64,000 nt of DNA from Micromonospora violae. GTDB lineage: Bacteria > Actinomycetota > Actinomycetes > Mycobacteriales > Micromonosporaceae. This document shows, piece by piece, positions 43,901-51,407 of this stretch. Made by a program: the position numbers and the translations under genes. How positions within the stretch are numbered: the first letter of the stretch is position 1; each line of letters opens with the position of its first letter. Location of the stretch: positions 5,828,001-5,892,000 of the forward strand of contig NZ_SHKK01000001.1 of the NCBI RefSeq assembly GCF_004217135.1. The letters run 5' to 3'. Under the pieces are notes generated by a model. It had not been told where the DNA came from, ran no database searches, and worked only from the letters and a program-made list of their open reading frames with translations.

Positions 43901-44674
43901 AGCGTCAGCGGGCTGACCATCCGCAACAGCCGCTTCCGCAACACCTTCGCCGACGCCGTGAACCTTACCAACGGCAGCACCAACAACCTGGTCACCAACT
44001 CCGAGGGCCGGTCGAACGGCGATGACGCGTTCGCCCTCTTCTCGGCGACCGACCAGGGCGCGTCGGTCGGCAACAACGGCAACGTGTTCGAGAACCTGAC
44101 GGCCACGCTGACCTGGCGGGCCGCCGGTTTGGCGGTCTACGGCGGCTACAACAACATCTTCCGCAACCTGTACATCGCGGACATGTTGACGTACTCGGGC
44201 ATCACCATCAGCTCGTTGGACTTCGGTTACCCGTTCATCGGGTTCGGGGCCAGCCCGCCGACCCAGTTCCAGAACATCTCGCTGATCCGGGCGGGCGGGC
44301 ATTTCTGGGGCTCCCAGACCTTCCCGGCGATCTGGGTCTTCTCCGCCTCGAAGGAGTTCCGGGGCATCCGGGTGTCCGACGTGGACATCGTCGACCCGAC
44401 GTACACCGGGATCATGTTCCAGACCAAGTACAACGGGTCGCAGCCGGAGAACCCGATCACCGACACGGTCTTCACCAACATCTCGATCAGTGGCGTCCGT
44501 AAGAGCGGTGACGCGTACGACGCGAAGTCCGGCTTCGCGGTCTGGGCCAACGAGATGCCGGAACCCGGTCAGGGCCCGGCGGTCGGCTCGGTCACCTTCA
44601 ACAACCTGCGGTTGACCAACAACTACCAGGACATCCGCAACACCACGACAACCTTCACCATCAACCGCAACTGA
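40976..44674 (+). CDS. secreted multidomain GH87-like alpha-glucanase
   Basis: A 1232-residue exported enzyme. A long twin-region signal sequence ends near PTASA. In order I see a discoidin (F5/8) domain (about 68-205), fibronectin type III (211-300), a second discoidin domain (304-442), two CARDB domains (443-555, 555-680), a carbohydrate-binding module starting YEAEDG (about 682-838) and a C-terminal right-handed beta-helix (838-1232). In the helix Asp993 is followed 23 residues later by Asp1016-Asp1017 (NGDDAF), matching the GH87 catalytic arrangement of alpha-1,3-glucanase/mycodextranase. It should attack insoluble alpha-glucan such as fungal wall glucan, feeding the importer upstream. 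ATG 40976 has no obvious strong ribosome site. Confidence 0.8.
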   Translation: MSRNHTRPDTSPTGGPVPRATHHRPARRLLAGALAGMLLATAPVVTPTASAAPAVDPVAAAARVAMLAGLSATMTASSHNQNYVAGNANDGNASTYWESANNAFPQWIQADLGATVNVDRVVLKLPPSSDWQTRTQTLSVLGSTNGSSFTTLKASAGYTFNPSSGNTATVSFTAASTRYVRVQVTANTGWPAAQFSEVEVYGATGSTDTQAPSVPGNLAYTQPASGQIRLTWSASTDNVGVTGYDIYANGALRGSVSGSTLTYTDSQPDSATVSYHVRARDAAGNQSANSNTVTRTGTGNPPTGSNLAVGKPITASGFVHTFVATNANDNNVATYWEGNGNPSTLTVQLGANATLSQVVLKLNPDPVWGTRTQNITVLGRDQGSSSFTTLVGAANYTFNPGSGNTVTIPVSGAAADVRLSIASNTGAPAGQVAEFQIFGTPAPNPDLTVTGMSFSPSAPVETSTITLSATVRNAGSAASGATGVNFYLGATRVGTASVGGLAAGASTTVSASIGTRDSGSYPLSAKVDESNTVVESDDTNNSYTNPSPLVVGAVASSDLVASAVDWSPGNPPPGSTVTFSVSIRNAGNQASASGAHGITLTVLNESGTVVRTLTGSYSGVINAGATVGPVNLGTWTAANGKYTVRVVLAVDGNELPVKQTNNTTDRPLFVGRGANLGYDMYEAEDGTTGGGAGQVGPNRDIGNLGGEASGRRAVTLNTTGAYVEWTTRAATNTLVTRFSIPDSAGGGGIDSTLNIYVNGTLHKPINLTSKHIWLYGSEASPSDSPSAGPPRHLYDEANVMLNSTIPAGSTIRLQKDPANTTTYAIDFINLELVAPRANPDPARYRVPSGFSHQDVQNALDAVRMDTTGNLVGVYLPAGTYETAQKFQVYGKPVTVVGAGMWYTRFQTPTGQQNTDAGFRVESSASGSSFSHLAFFGNYTNRIDGPGKVWGELKDVDNMTLDSVWVEHTVCAYWGVSVSGLTIRNSRFRNTFADAVNLTNGSTNNLVTNSEGRSNGDDAFALFSATDQGASVGNNGNVFENLTATLTWRAAGLAVYGGYNNIFRNLYIADMLTYSGITISSLDFGYPFIGFGASPPTQFQNISLIRAGGHFWGSQTFPAIWVFSASKEFRGIRVSDVDIVDPTYTGIMFQTKYNGSQPENPITDTVFTNISISGVRKSGDAYDAKSGFAVWANEMPEPGQGPAVGSVTFNNLRLTNNYQDIRNTTTTFTINRN

Positions 44675-44675
44675 G

Positions 44676-45476
44676 CTAGCGCCTGGTCGACGCCGTCGGG
44701 AGGGTCCCCTCTTCCGGCGGCGTCGTGCCGTGCCGGCCCGCACCTGCGGCGAACCGGGCCGCGCCGGCCACCGCGTCCGTGGCCAGCGAGTTCATCCCGT
44801 ACGCCAACTCGGTCGCCAGCGCCTCCGGCTCGGGCCGTCCCGCGCCGGCCAGCAGCGCCGCCCGGTCGTTGCGCAGGCAGGTCTGCGGGTGCCGGGCGAT
44901 CTCGGCCGCCAACTCCTCGGCCGCCGCCCGCGCCTGGCCGGGTGGCACCAACCGGTTGACCAACCCCATCGTGTACGCCTCGTCCGCCGACACCGGGCGG
45001 CCGGTGAGGATCAGGTCCATGGCCCGGCTCTCCCCGATCAACCGGGGCAGCCGGACGGTACCGCCGTCGATCAACGGCACTCCCCAGCGGCGGCAGAACA
45101 CCCCGAGTGTCGCGTCGGACTCGGCGATCCGCAGGTCACACCAGAGCGCCAGTTCGAGCCCGCCGGCGACCGCGTACCCGGAGATCGCCGCGATCACCGG
45201 TTTGCTGAGCACCATCCGGGTCGGACCCATCGGCCCGTCCCCCTCCGGCTCGACCCGGTTGCCGCTCGGCGTGCCGATCGCCTTGAGGTCGGCGCCGGCG
45301 CAGAACGTGCCACCGGCACCCCAGAGCACGGCCACCGCCGCGTCCGGGTCGGCCTCGAAGGCCCGAAAGACGTCGGCCAGCGCCCGCGCCGTCGGCCCGT
45401 CGACGGCGTTGCGCGCGGCCGGCCGGTCGAGGACCACCGTGGTAACCGCCCCGGCCCGTTCCACCCGCACACCCAT
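44676..45476 (-). CDS. enoyl-CoA hydratase/isomerase family protein
   Basis: A 266-residue crotonase-fold enzyme with FCAGADLKAIG and YAVAGGLELALWCDLRIAE at the oxyanion hole. Where active hydratases place a catalytic Glu there is GVFCRRWGVPLIDGG, a pattern seen in crotonase relatives with other acyl-CoA substrates, so the reaction is uncertain. ATG 45476 matches the family N-terminus; the open frame continues far upstream through the divergent gene but is not coding there. It is convergent with the glucanase gene, 1 bp apart, without an own visible terminator. Confidence 0.87.
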   Translation of the reverse strand: MGVRVERAGAVTTVVLDRPAARNAVDGPTARALADVFRAFEADPDAAVAVLWGAGGTFCAGADLKAIGTPSGNRVEPEGDGPMGPTRMVLSKPVIAAISGYAVAGGLELALWCDLRIAESDATLGVFCRRWGVPLIDGGTVRLPRLIGESRAMDLILTGRPVSADEAYTMGLVNRLVPPGQARAAAEELAAEIARHPQTCLRNDRAALLAGAGRPEPEALATELAYGMNSLATDAVAGAARFAAGAGRHGTTPPEEGTLPTASTRR

Positions 45477-45602
45477 CCCGCCAGCATGCCCGCCCCACCC
45501 CACCCCGACAATCCCCGTCGATCTTGCAGCCGTGGGCCGGCCCGGGGCAGGTTTGTCTCCACCGACCGGTTTGCGACGCCGATCGCCGGGAAGTCGGTAC
45601 TC

Positions 45603-46457
45603 GTGCGAGCGTTTCTGACGAAAGTTGAGCAGGACTCCCGGCTGGACCGCGCGGGTGACCGGTTGCAGAAGGTGGTCCTGGGCACGCTGCGTCCGCGCCG
45701 GCTGCGCGACCTGCTGCACGGGGTGACCCTCGGTCATCCGCTGCACCCGGCGATGGTGCAGGTGCCGGTCGGCGCGTGGATCAGCGCCGCCGTCCTGGAC
45801 CTCATGCCCGGGCAGCGCCGGCCCGCCACCGTGCTGGTCGGGCTGGGCACCGTCAGCGCGGTGCCGGCGGCGATCGCCGGTCTGAACGACTGGGCGGCAC
45901 TGTCCCGGGACCAGCGCCGGGTCGGCCTCGTGCACGCCGCCGCGAACACCGTCGGCGTGGCGCTCTACGCCGGCTCGTTGGCCGCGCGGCTGTCCGGCCG
46001 ACACGCGATGGGCCGTGCCCTCGGGCTCTTCGGACTCTCCACCGTGAGTCTCGGGGCGTACATCGGGGGTCACCTGGCGTACAAGCAGGGGGCGCAGGTC
46101 AACCAGAGCGTCTCCGAGCTGCACCGGATGACCGACGGCTGGCACTCGCTGGCCGACATGGCGACGTTGCCGCAACGCACCCTGATCACCCGAGAGGTGG
46201 ACGACGACATCTCGGTGATCCTCTACCGCCACGGTGACGAGGTGACGGTGATGTTGGAGCGTTGCCCGCATCAGAGTGGGCCGCTCGGTGAGGGCGAGGT
46301 GCGGGAGATCGACGGCCACGCCTGCGTCGTCTGCCCGTGGCACGGCAGCGCGTTCCGACTCAACGGCGGCGAGGTCGTGCAGGGGCCGTCCGGCAACGAC
46401 CAGCAGATCCTGCCCACCCGGATCCAGAACGGCGTGCTCCAGACCCGCCTGCCCTGA
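45603..46457 (+). CDS. DUF2231 membrane protein fused to a Rieske [2Fe-2S] domain
   Basis: A 284-residue protein. The first 170 residues are a DUF2231-type membrane region (HGVTLGHPLHPAMVQVPVGAW, then four hydrophobic segments). The C-terminal 100 residues are a Rieske ferredoxin-like domain with C-P-H in LERCPHQSG and C-P-W-H in VVCPWHGSAF, so all four cluster ligands are present. It may pass electrons at the membrane; partner and substrate are unknown. GTG 45603 follows GGGAAG. It is divergent from the enoyl-CoA hydratase. Confidence 0.87.
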   Translation: MRAFLTKVEQDSRLDRAGDRLQKVVLGTLRPRRLRDLLHGVTLGHPLHPAMVQVPVGAWISAAVLDLMPGQRRPATVLVGLGTVSAVPAAIAGLNDWAALSRDQRRVGLVHAAANTVGVALYAGSLAARLSGRHAMGRALGLFGLSTVSLGAYIGGHLAYKQGAQVNQSVSELHRMTDGWHSLADMATLPQRTLITREVDDDISVILYRHGDEVTVMLERCPHQSGPLGEGEVREIDGHACVVCPWHGSAFRLNGGEVVQGPSGNDQQILPTRIQNGVLQTRLP

Positions 46458-46522
46458 CCGCCTGCCCTGACCGCCCGCCCGGTAACGCTCCGTGGCGACC
46501 CCGGAGGCAATGACACGCTCGA

Positions 46523-46566
46523 CGTTGATGCCTGTGGGTCATCTTGATGACTCACAGGCATCAACG
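46523..46566. repeat. 21-bp near-perfect palindrome with 2-nt loop
   Basis: Arms 46523-46543 and 46546-46566 (CGTTGATGCCTGTG core) pair with one mismatch. It lies in the 263-bp gap between two convergent genes and may act as a bidirectional terminator. Its lower GC than its surroundings is odd for a local terminator. I see no gene in the gap 46458-46720. Confidence 0.75.
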
Positions 46567-46720
46567 CTTCCCGAGGAATTGCTTCCGCTGCGGCCGGGTG
46601 ACCAGACCGTCGCCGTGTGCTGGCCGGCCGCCGTCACCGCGGACAGGCGGCACACCACCGCACCAGACGCGGAGCCTGAACAGGGCCAGCCGTGCGACAG
46701 CGTCGCGCCGGTCGATCGCC

Positions 46721-47998
46721 TCAGCTGCGTCGGTGGCGGCCGACCGGCGGTCCGTCCGGTACGGAGTCCAAGCCGTGCCCACCGTTGAACAGCCCGCCTT
46801 CCGCGCCGCCGCCGACCCAGCCGTCGTCGCCACTCCACTCGCCAGGGCTGTCGGTACCCATTCCGCCGCCGACCGGTGCCGCGCCGCCGCCCGGTGCCGC
46901 GCCGCCGCCCGGTGCCGCGCCGCCGCCCGGTGCCGCGCCGCCGACCGGTGTCGCGCCGCCGACCGGTGTCGAGGGGCCCTCGATGGCCGCCGCCCGGCTG
47001 GCAGCCCACGCGGCCCCGCTCCCGGCCAGCCGGGGAGCGCCGGCTGCGGTGGCCGGTCGGCGGCGCAGCCCCAGGACCGCGCCGATCTGCGCGCCGACGA
47101 TGCTCGCCACCGCCAGTACGGCGGAGACCGCCAGCGGCCGGTTCACCCGATCGGCCGCACCGACCCGGGCCGCACCGACAGTCATCGCCGGTGGCTGGCC
47201 CGCTGACTCCGTACCGCTGGGTGGTGCCGGGGCCACCCGCGGCGGTGCGGCAGGTTCGGGCGCCGGCCGGGGTGCGGGCGGCTTCGGCGCTGCGGGCCGG
47301 TCGACGAGCCGGCCGGTGGCGTGCCGCCGGGCCCCCTGGTCGGTGGCCTCCGAGGGGAGTCGGAGCAGTTGACCAGGGCGGATCCGGTCCGGGTCGTCGA
47401 GCTTGTTCAGCTTGGCGAGCTGTCGGTAGTCGCCGAACTCGTCCAGGTACCGCTCGGCCACCTCCCCGAGGTAGTCGCCCCGCGCCACCCGGTACACCGG
47501 AGCGGCCGTGTCCGGCGTCGTCGTCACCCGGGGTGGGGCGGCCATCGTGGTGGCGACCGGTGCGCTCGGACTCGCGTACGCCGGGGCACCGTAGATCGCC
47601 GCGGCGCTGGCGGCGGCCGGGCTGGCGACCAGGATCAGCGCGACCGAACCGACCAGCGCGGCGGCGGCCCTCTGCTGGCGGCCCATCCCGGGCAGCTTCG
47701 GCGCCGGCCGGCGCAGCATCTGCGCGCCCAACTCGACGAGGACGGAGAGGGCGAACGTGGCCCAGCCGAACCAACCGGCCACCGCCAGTGCCCGCAGGAA
47801 GAGCTGACCGTCGTCCCGGCTGGTCAGCGCGGTGCCCACCGCGCTGATGGTGGGGAGGTGATCGGGGAGGGGGTTGCCGGCGAAGGCGAGCAGCGCGATC
47901 GGCGCGCCGAGCAGCAGCACCAGGAGCACGGCCAGCGCGCCGATGCCGGTGAGGATCCGTCCGGTCCGCCGTACGACGGACCCACCCGATAGGGGCAT
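46721..47998 (-). CDS. membrane protein with LysM domain, last gene of the Tad operon
   Basis: A 425-residue protein with two or three N-terminal transmembrane helices (ILTGIGALAVLLVLLLGAPIALL, AVAGWFGWATFALSVLVEL). A LysM peptidoglycan-binding domain follows (YRVARGDYLGEVAERYLDEFGDYRQLAKLNKL ... PGQLLRLP), then a Pro/Ala linker, another helix (LAVSAVLAVASIVGAQIGAVLGL) and a Gly/Ala/Pro repeat tail. It may anchor the pilus machinery to the wall. It begins 14 nt after the TadG-like gene, so it is probably part of that operon. Confidence 0.85.
   Translation of the reverse strand: MPLSGGSVVRRTGRILTGIGALAVLLVLLLGAPIALLAFAGNPLPDHLPTISAVGTALTSRDDGQLFLRALAVAGWFGWATFALSVLVELGAQMLRRPAPKLPGMGRQQRAAAALVGSVALILVASPAAASAAAIYGAPAYASPSAPVATTMAAPPRVTTTPDTAAPVYRVARGDYLGEVAERYLDEFGDYRQLAKLNKLDDPDRIRPGQLLRLPSEATDQGARRHATGRLVDRPAAPKPPAPRPAPEPAAPPRVAPAPPSGTESAGQPPAMTVGAARVGAADRVNRPLAVSAVLAVASIVGAQIGAVLGLRRRPATAAGAPRLAGSGAAWAASRAAAIEGPSTPVGGATPVGGAAPGGGAAPGGGAAPGGGAAPVGGGMGTDSPGEWSGDDGWVGGGAEGGLFNGGHGLDSVPDGPPVGRHRRS
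46868..46970 (-). repeat. 15-18 bp in-frame repeats, GGGAAP/GGATPV
   Basis: Six or so units reading gccgccgcccggtgccgc on the plus strand encode GGGAAP and related hexamers in the tail of the LysM protein. Confidence 0.75.
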
Positions 47999-48012
47999 GG
48001 CTGCCTTCCTTC

Positions 48013-48462
48013 CTACGGTCCTGCGGTGATGGCACGCGCGGTCGCCTCGCCGGTGACGGTGACCGTCCTGGCCCGGACGAACGGTCCGAGCATCGAGCGG
48101 TGGTAGGTGATGGAGACGGTCACCCGGATCAGGGTTTCCCCGTCGACCTGGGGAAAGTTCACGGTGTGGCCGGAGGTGCCCACGGCGGCCAGGTACCTGG
48201 CGACCGCTACGCGCGCCTCCGGCTCGTCGATCCGCTTCGGCCCGCCCTCGATGGCGGTGGCCCGGTCGATGGCCTGACCGCCGGCCCGAGCCGCCTCGGA
48301 GGCCAGGTTCTGGGCACGTTGCAGGGTGCGGAGCTGCCCGGCGGCGTCGAAGGAGAGGCCGATAATGGCCAGTACGCCGATCATCGTCACCGCGAGGAAG
48401 ATGCTCACCCGGCCGTGCTCACCTGCCGGGGCGGAGTTGGCAGCCGGCGTGGTGGTGGTCAT
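48013..48462 (-). CDS. TadG-like pilus assembly protein
   Basis: A 149-residue protein with an N-terminal prepilin-like helix (EHGRVSIFLAVTMIGVLAIIGLSFDAAG) and a soluble domain with LQRAQNLASEAARAGGQA, typical of TadE/TadG minor pilins. The Glu expected five residues after the cleavage Gly is Phe here, so processing by the peptidase is doubtful. Its start overlaps the upstream gene by 4 nt. Confidence 0.8.
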   Translation of the reverse strand: MTTTTPAANSAPAGEHGRVSIFLAVTMIGVLAIIGLSFDAAGQLRTLQRAQNLASEAARAGGQAIDRATAIEGGPKRIDEPEARVAVARYLAAVGTSGHTVNFPQVDGETLIRVTVSITYHRSMLGPFVRARTVTVTGEATARAITAGP

Positions 48463-48926
48463 TGCCGACTCCGGTAACGGTCCAGGGGGGAGGTGAACTC
48501 TCCGGTGATCTCCCGCTGGCTCATCATCCCGGGCAGGATGCCGAGCGTGATGTCCCGGAAGGACACCAGGCAGCTGATCGTCACCGTCACCGAGGCGTCC
48601 GTACCCGGGTCGCTGCGGAATGCGGCGTCGAAGCTGGCTGGGCCGCCACCCTTCCAGCCGGTGAACGTGGGTTCCAGGTCGTTGGCGCAGGCCAGGCCGT
48701 GCCAGTCCAGCTGCTTCTGGGCCGCCTCCAGCGCCTTTTGCTGTGCGGTGGCGGAATCCCGGGAGATCGAGGCCGCCCGGGCGGCGTCGTGCGCGGCCGC
48801 GTCGAGCGCCTCCGCCGCCACCGCGTTGCGCCCGACCACACCGGCGAGCACCATCAGCGCGATGAACGCGGGCGCGAGCACCGCCACCTCGATGGAGACC
48901 GAGCCGCGCTCGGTGCTGCGGGTCAT
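48459..48926 (-). CDS. TadE-like pseudopilin
   Basis: A 155-residue minor pilin candidate. G then SVSIEVAVLAPAFIALMVL gives the type IV prepilin pattern with Glu at +5. The soluble part contains two Cys (LACAND, ISCLVS) probably forming a disulphide. ATG 48926 overlaps the preceding gene by 4 nt; longer starts lie inside that gene. It should be cleaved by the divergent prepilin peptidase and act in Flp pilus assembly. Confidence 0.83.
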   Translation of the reverse strand: MTRSTERGSVSIEVAVLAPAFIALMVLAGVVGRNAVAAEALDAAAHDAARAASISRDSATAQQKALEAAQKQLDWHGLACANDLEPTFTGWKGGGPASFDAAFRSDPGTDASVTVTISCLVSFRDITLGILPGMMSQREITGEFTSPLDRYRSRQ

Positions 48927-49384
48927 GGCGTCGTCACCCTCTCCACGGTCCCGTGGGCGGTCTGCCGTACCGCGAAGTCCACGCCCGGCACCACGGACAG
49001 GGACCGTCCGCTCACCGTGCAGGTCACCTCGGTCGGGGTGGGCACGTCGGTCGGGGTGGTCACGCAGGTCGGGCCGGCCTTGTCCCAGCCCACCAGCCAT
49101 CCGCCGGCGGCTCGTAGGAAGCGGGAGGCGCTCTCCACCCCGGCGCCGTCGCGCGCCTGGTACGTCCGCTGCGCGTTGACGCCACTCTGCGCGGCGTTCA
49201 ACGCGGTCGACCGGGCGAGGAAGACGGCCGCGACCTGGATCGAGGCGAAGAGCAGCACCAGGATCAGCGGCATCAGCACGGCCAACTCCACCGGGTTCGC
49301 ACCCCGCTCGCTGTCACCGGCCGCGAGGCGGCGCCGGGCGGCGGTTGCCACCCGGTGCCACCTCGGGAGCACGGCTCGGCGCAT
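48923..49384 (-). CDS. TadE-like pseudopilin
   Basis: A 153-residue protein with SERG then ANPVELAVLMPLILVLLFAS, again Glu at +5 after the Gly and a hydrophobic helix. QVAAVFLARSTALNAAQSGVNAQRTY is typical TadE. One Cys pair (PTCVTT, VTCTVS) is in the C-terminal part. It begins 5 nt downstream of the pilin gene. Confidence 0.85.
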   Translation of the reverse strand: MRRAVLPRWHRVATAARRRLAAGDSERGANPVELAVLMPLILVLLFASIQVAAVFLARSTALNAAQSGVNAQRTYQARDGAGVESASRFLRAAGGWLVGWDKAGPTCVTTPTDVPTPTEVTCTVSGRSLSVVPGVDFAVRQTAHGTVERVTTP

Positions 49385-49389
49385 CCCGG

Positions 49390-49593
49390 CTACTTCGGGT
49401 CGGTGTGGTCCGGGATGCCGTTCATCCAGTTGTTGGCCTTGGCCAGGGCCAGCGTGGTGACGGCCATGGCGACCACGACCAGGCCGGCGATGATCACCGC
49501 GGTGGGCACCGGGCTGTCGCCGCGCTCACCGTCGCGGCGCAGCTCGGCCAGGCGCGTCGTCAGCACGACGTGCAGGTAGCTGAGGATGGGCAT
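49390..49593 (-). CDS. Flp-type major pilin candidate
   Basis: A 67-residue protein with one transmembrane helix (TAVIIAGLVVVAMAVTTLALA) and a short polar tail, placed between tadC and tadE as flp genes of actinobacteria are. The leader contains ERGDSPVP, where the usual Glu after the cleavage Gly is missing, so it is a non-classical pilin. Start ATG 49593 has GGAGAA upstream. Confidence 0.75.
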   Translation of the reverse strand: MPILSYLHVVLTTRLAELRRDGERGDSPVPTAVIIAGLVVVAMAVTTLALAKANNWMNGIPDHTDPK

Positions 49594-49611
49594 GGTGTTC
49601 TCCTTCGGGGG

Positions 49612-50484
49612 TCAGAGACGGGCGACGAACGGATAGAGGACGAACCCGAGCAACACGAAGACGAGCAGCGCGCCCGGGATGTCGAGCTTGCTGGTCACCG
49701 CCTCGGCGCGAGCGAGGTTGTCGGTACGGATCTGGTCGCGCAGCGAGTCGGCCCGGCTGCGCAGGGTCTCGTGCACCTGCGCTCCCTCGCTGCCGGAGGA
49801 GCGCATGATCGCGCCGACGTCACCCAGCTCGGGGATACCGATCTTGTCGGCGAGGTCGCGCAGCTCGTCCCAGGGCGCGTGCATCTGCATCTGGGCGATC
49901 CGCAGCGACTCCTGGAGCCGGTCGAACACCCAGCCGTCGCAGACCGCCGCGGCCCGTTCCAGCGACTGCACCGGCCCGTGCGCCGCGGAGAGCTGCAACG
50001 CCACCAGGTCGAGGTAGGTGCAGACCGCCTGGCGGAACTCGTCGCGGGCGGCGGCGGCCTTGGTCAGCACCGCCCGGTGCGCCAACAGGCCGGCCAGCAG
50101 CGCCAGTCCGAGGCTGCCGAGCACCGGGACGACGAACGGGAACGGGATGCCGAGCACCCACAGCGCCACCCCGAGCAGGGTCGGCAGGGCCAGCCCGAAC
50201 AGGGTCGAGAGCAGCACCGACAGCGTGTACTGCTCGGAGGTCTGACCGATCAGGGCCAACTGCTGGTGCGGCGGGCGCAGCCAGCGGGACAACCCGGTCA
50301 GCCAGTCGAGTCGCCGGGACGCGGGCGCGGCGAGGCGGCCGGTGCCCGGTGGCTGATGCAGCCGGCGCAGCGCCGGGCCCAGCGCCGGAGTCGCCGGCAC
50401 CAACTCCCGGATCACCAGGAACACCCCGAACCCGATGCCGGCGCCACCGCAGACCGCCACGACCAACTGCCAGTTGACGATCAT
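49612..50484 (-). CDS. tadC: type II/IV secretion inner-membrane platform protein TadC
   Basis: A 290-residue membrane protein with a T2SF domain: helices at both ends and the cytoplasmic segment YLDLVALQLSAAHGPVQSLERAA ... GDVGAIMRSSGSEGAQVHETL. Together with TadB it forms the platform on which the ATPase assembles pili. It is 16 nt downstream of tadB. Confidence 0.85.
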   Translation of the reverse strand: MIVNWQLVVAVCGGAGIGFGVFLVIRELVPATPALGPALRRLHQPPGTGRLAAPASRRLDWLTGLSRWLRPPHQQLALIGQTSEQYTLSVLLSTLFGLALPTLLGVALWVLGIPFPFVVPVLGSLGLALLAGLLAHRAVLTKAAAARDEFRQAVCTYLDLVALQLSAAHGPVQSLERAAAVCDGWVFDRLQESLRIAQMQMHAPWDELRDLADKIGIPELGDVGAIMRSSGSEGAQVHETLRSRADSLRDQIRTDNLARAEAVTSKLDIPGALLVFVLLGFVLYPFVARL

Positions 50485-50500
50485 GGGAGCCGCCTCTCGC

Positions 50501-51403
50501 TCACGCGATCGCCTCGCTCGGGTCGGGCACCGGCAGGAAGCGGGCCGGCCGTTGCGGCTGACTCATCGACCGCACCCAGGCCAGCAGGCCGATGAAGGTG
50601 GCACCGAGAACAGCCATGATCACCTGCCCGACCGGGGTGCCGTACGGCTCGATGTACTCGGTGTTGACCAGCCCGTACGCCAGGGTCGCCAGGGTCATTC
50701 CGGTGAGGAAGCGGACCGCGAACCGGGGCTGGGTGCGCTTGGCCTCGATCTCCCGACGGGTCGCCACCTCGGACGACGCCGCGCCGGCGATCGACCCGAG
50801 TACGTCACCCAGCCGCTCGCCCCGGTCCGACAGGTGCAGGATCAGCGCCGCGACCACCTGGTCGCAGACCGGGTCGGCGATCTCGTCGGCGAACGCCAGC
50901 AGCGCGGAGCGGGCCATCCAGCCGGCCTGTAGACGGGCGGCGAGCAGCCGTACCTCGTCCTCGATGCCGGGTGGCACGCTGCCGATCGTGCCGATGATCG
51001 ACTGCTGGAGGCCCTGCCCGGTGCCGGAGACGTCCTTGAGCCGGCGGGTCCACTCGCCGACCGCCTCGATCCGGGCGATCGCCCGCTGTTCGGCCTTGCC
51101 CACCCCGAACAGCCACGGGGTGCCGGGCACCGCCACCGCCACCAGCAGCCCCACCACCGGCAGCCCGGTCACCAGGAACGCCAACGCACCGGCGACCAGC
51201 GCGGCGACGAGCAGCGCCTGGTGGGCCCGCTGCTCGGCCGGGGTGCTCCCCGGCCCGCGCCACAGTCGGGCGATCCCCGGCCCGCTGCCCGGCCCCGGCC
51301 CCGGAGGTCGGCGGGTGCCGACCAGCGCGACCACGGCCAGCAGCAGCCCGGCCACGCAGGCGGCCCCGGAGACCACCGCGATCAACTCCAGGCTGGCGGG
51401 CAT
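50501..51403 (-). CDS. tadB: type II/IV secretion inner-membrane platform protein TadB
   Basis: A 300-residue T2SF-domain protein. It has an N-terminal helix, Gly/Pro linker, two central hydrophobic segments, a cytoplasmic domain (VGEWTRRLKDVSGTGQGLQQSIIGT ... LILHLSDRGERLGDVLGSI) and C-terminal helices. ATG 51403 is 4 nt from the tadA stop; the in-frame GTG/ATG upstream would overlap tadA. It partners TadC. Confidence 0.85.
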   Translation of the reverse strand: MPASLELIAVVSGAACVAGLLLAVVALVGTRRPPGPGPGSGPGIARLWRGPGSTPAEQRAHQALLVAALVAGALAFLVTGLPVVGLLVAVAVPGTPWLFGVGKAEQRAIARIEAVGEWTRRLKDVSGTGQGLQQSIIGTIGSVPPGIEDEVRLLAARLQAGWMARSALLAFADEIADPVCDQVVAALILHLSDRGERLGDVLGSIAGAASSEVATRREIEAKRTQPRFAVRFLTGMTLATLAYGLVNTEYIEPYGTPVGQVIMAVLGATFIGLLAWVRSMSQPQRPARFLPVPDPSEAIA

Positions 51404-51407
51404 CACA

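Noticed and set aside
44676..46343. Enoyl-CoA hydratase start far upstream at 46343
   Set aside because: The extension runs antisense through the Rieske gene; the crotonase fold begins at ATG 45476.
46458..46720. Small genes in the gap between the Rieske and LysM genes
   Set aside because: Open frames there are extensions or shadows of neighbours; only the palindrome stands out.
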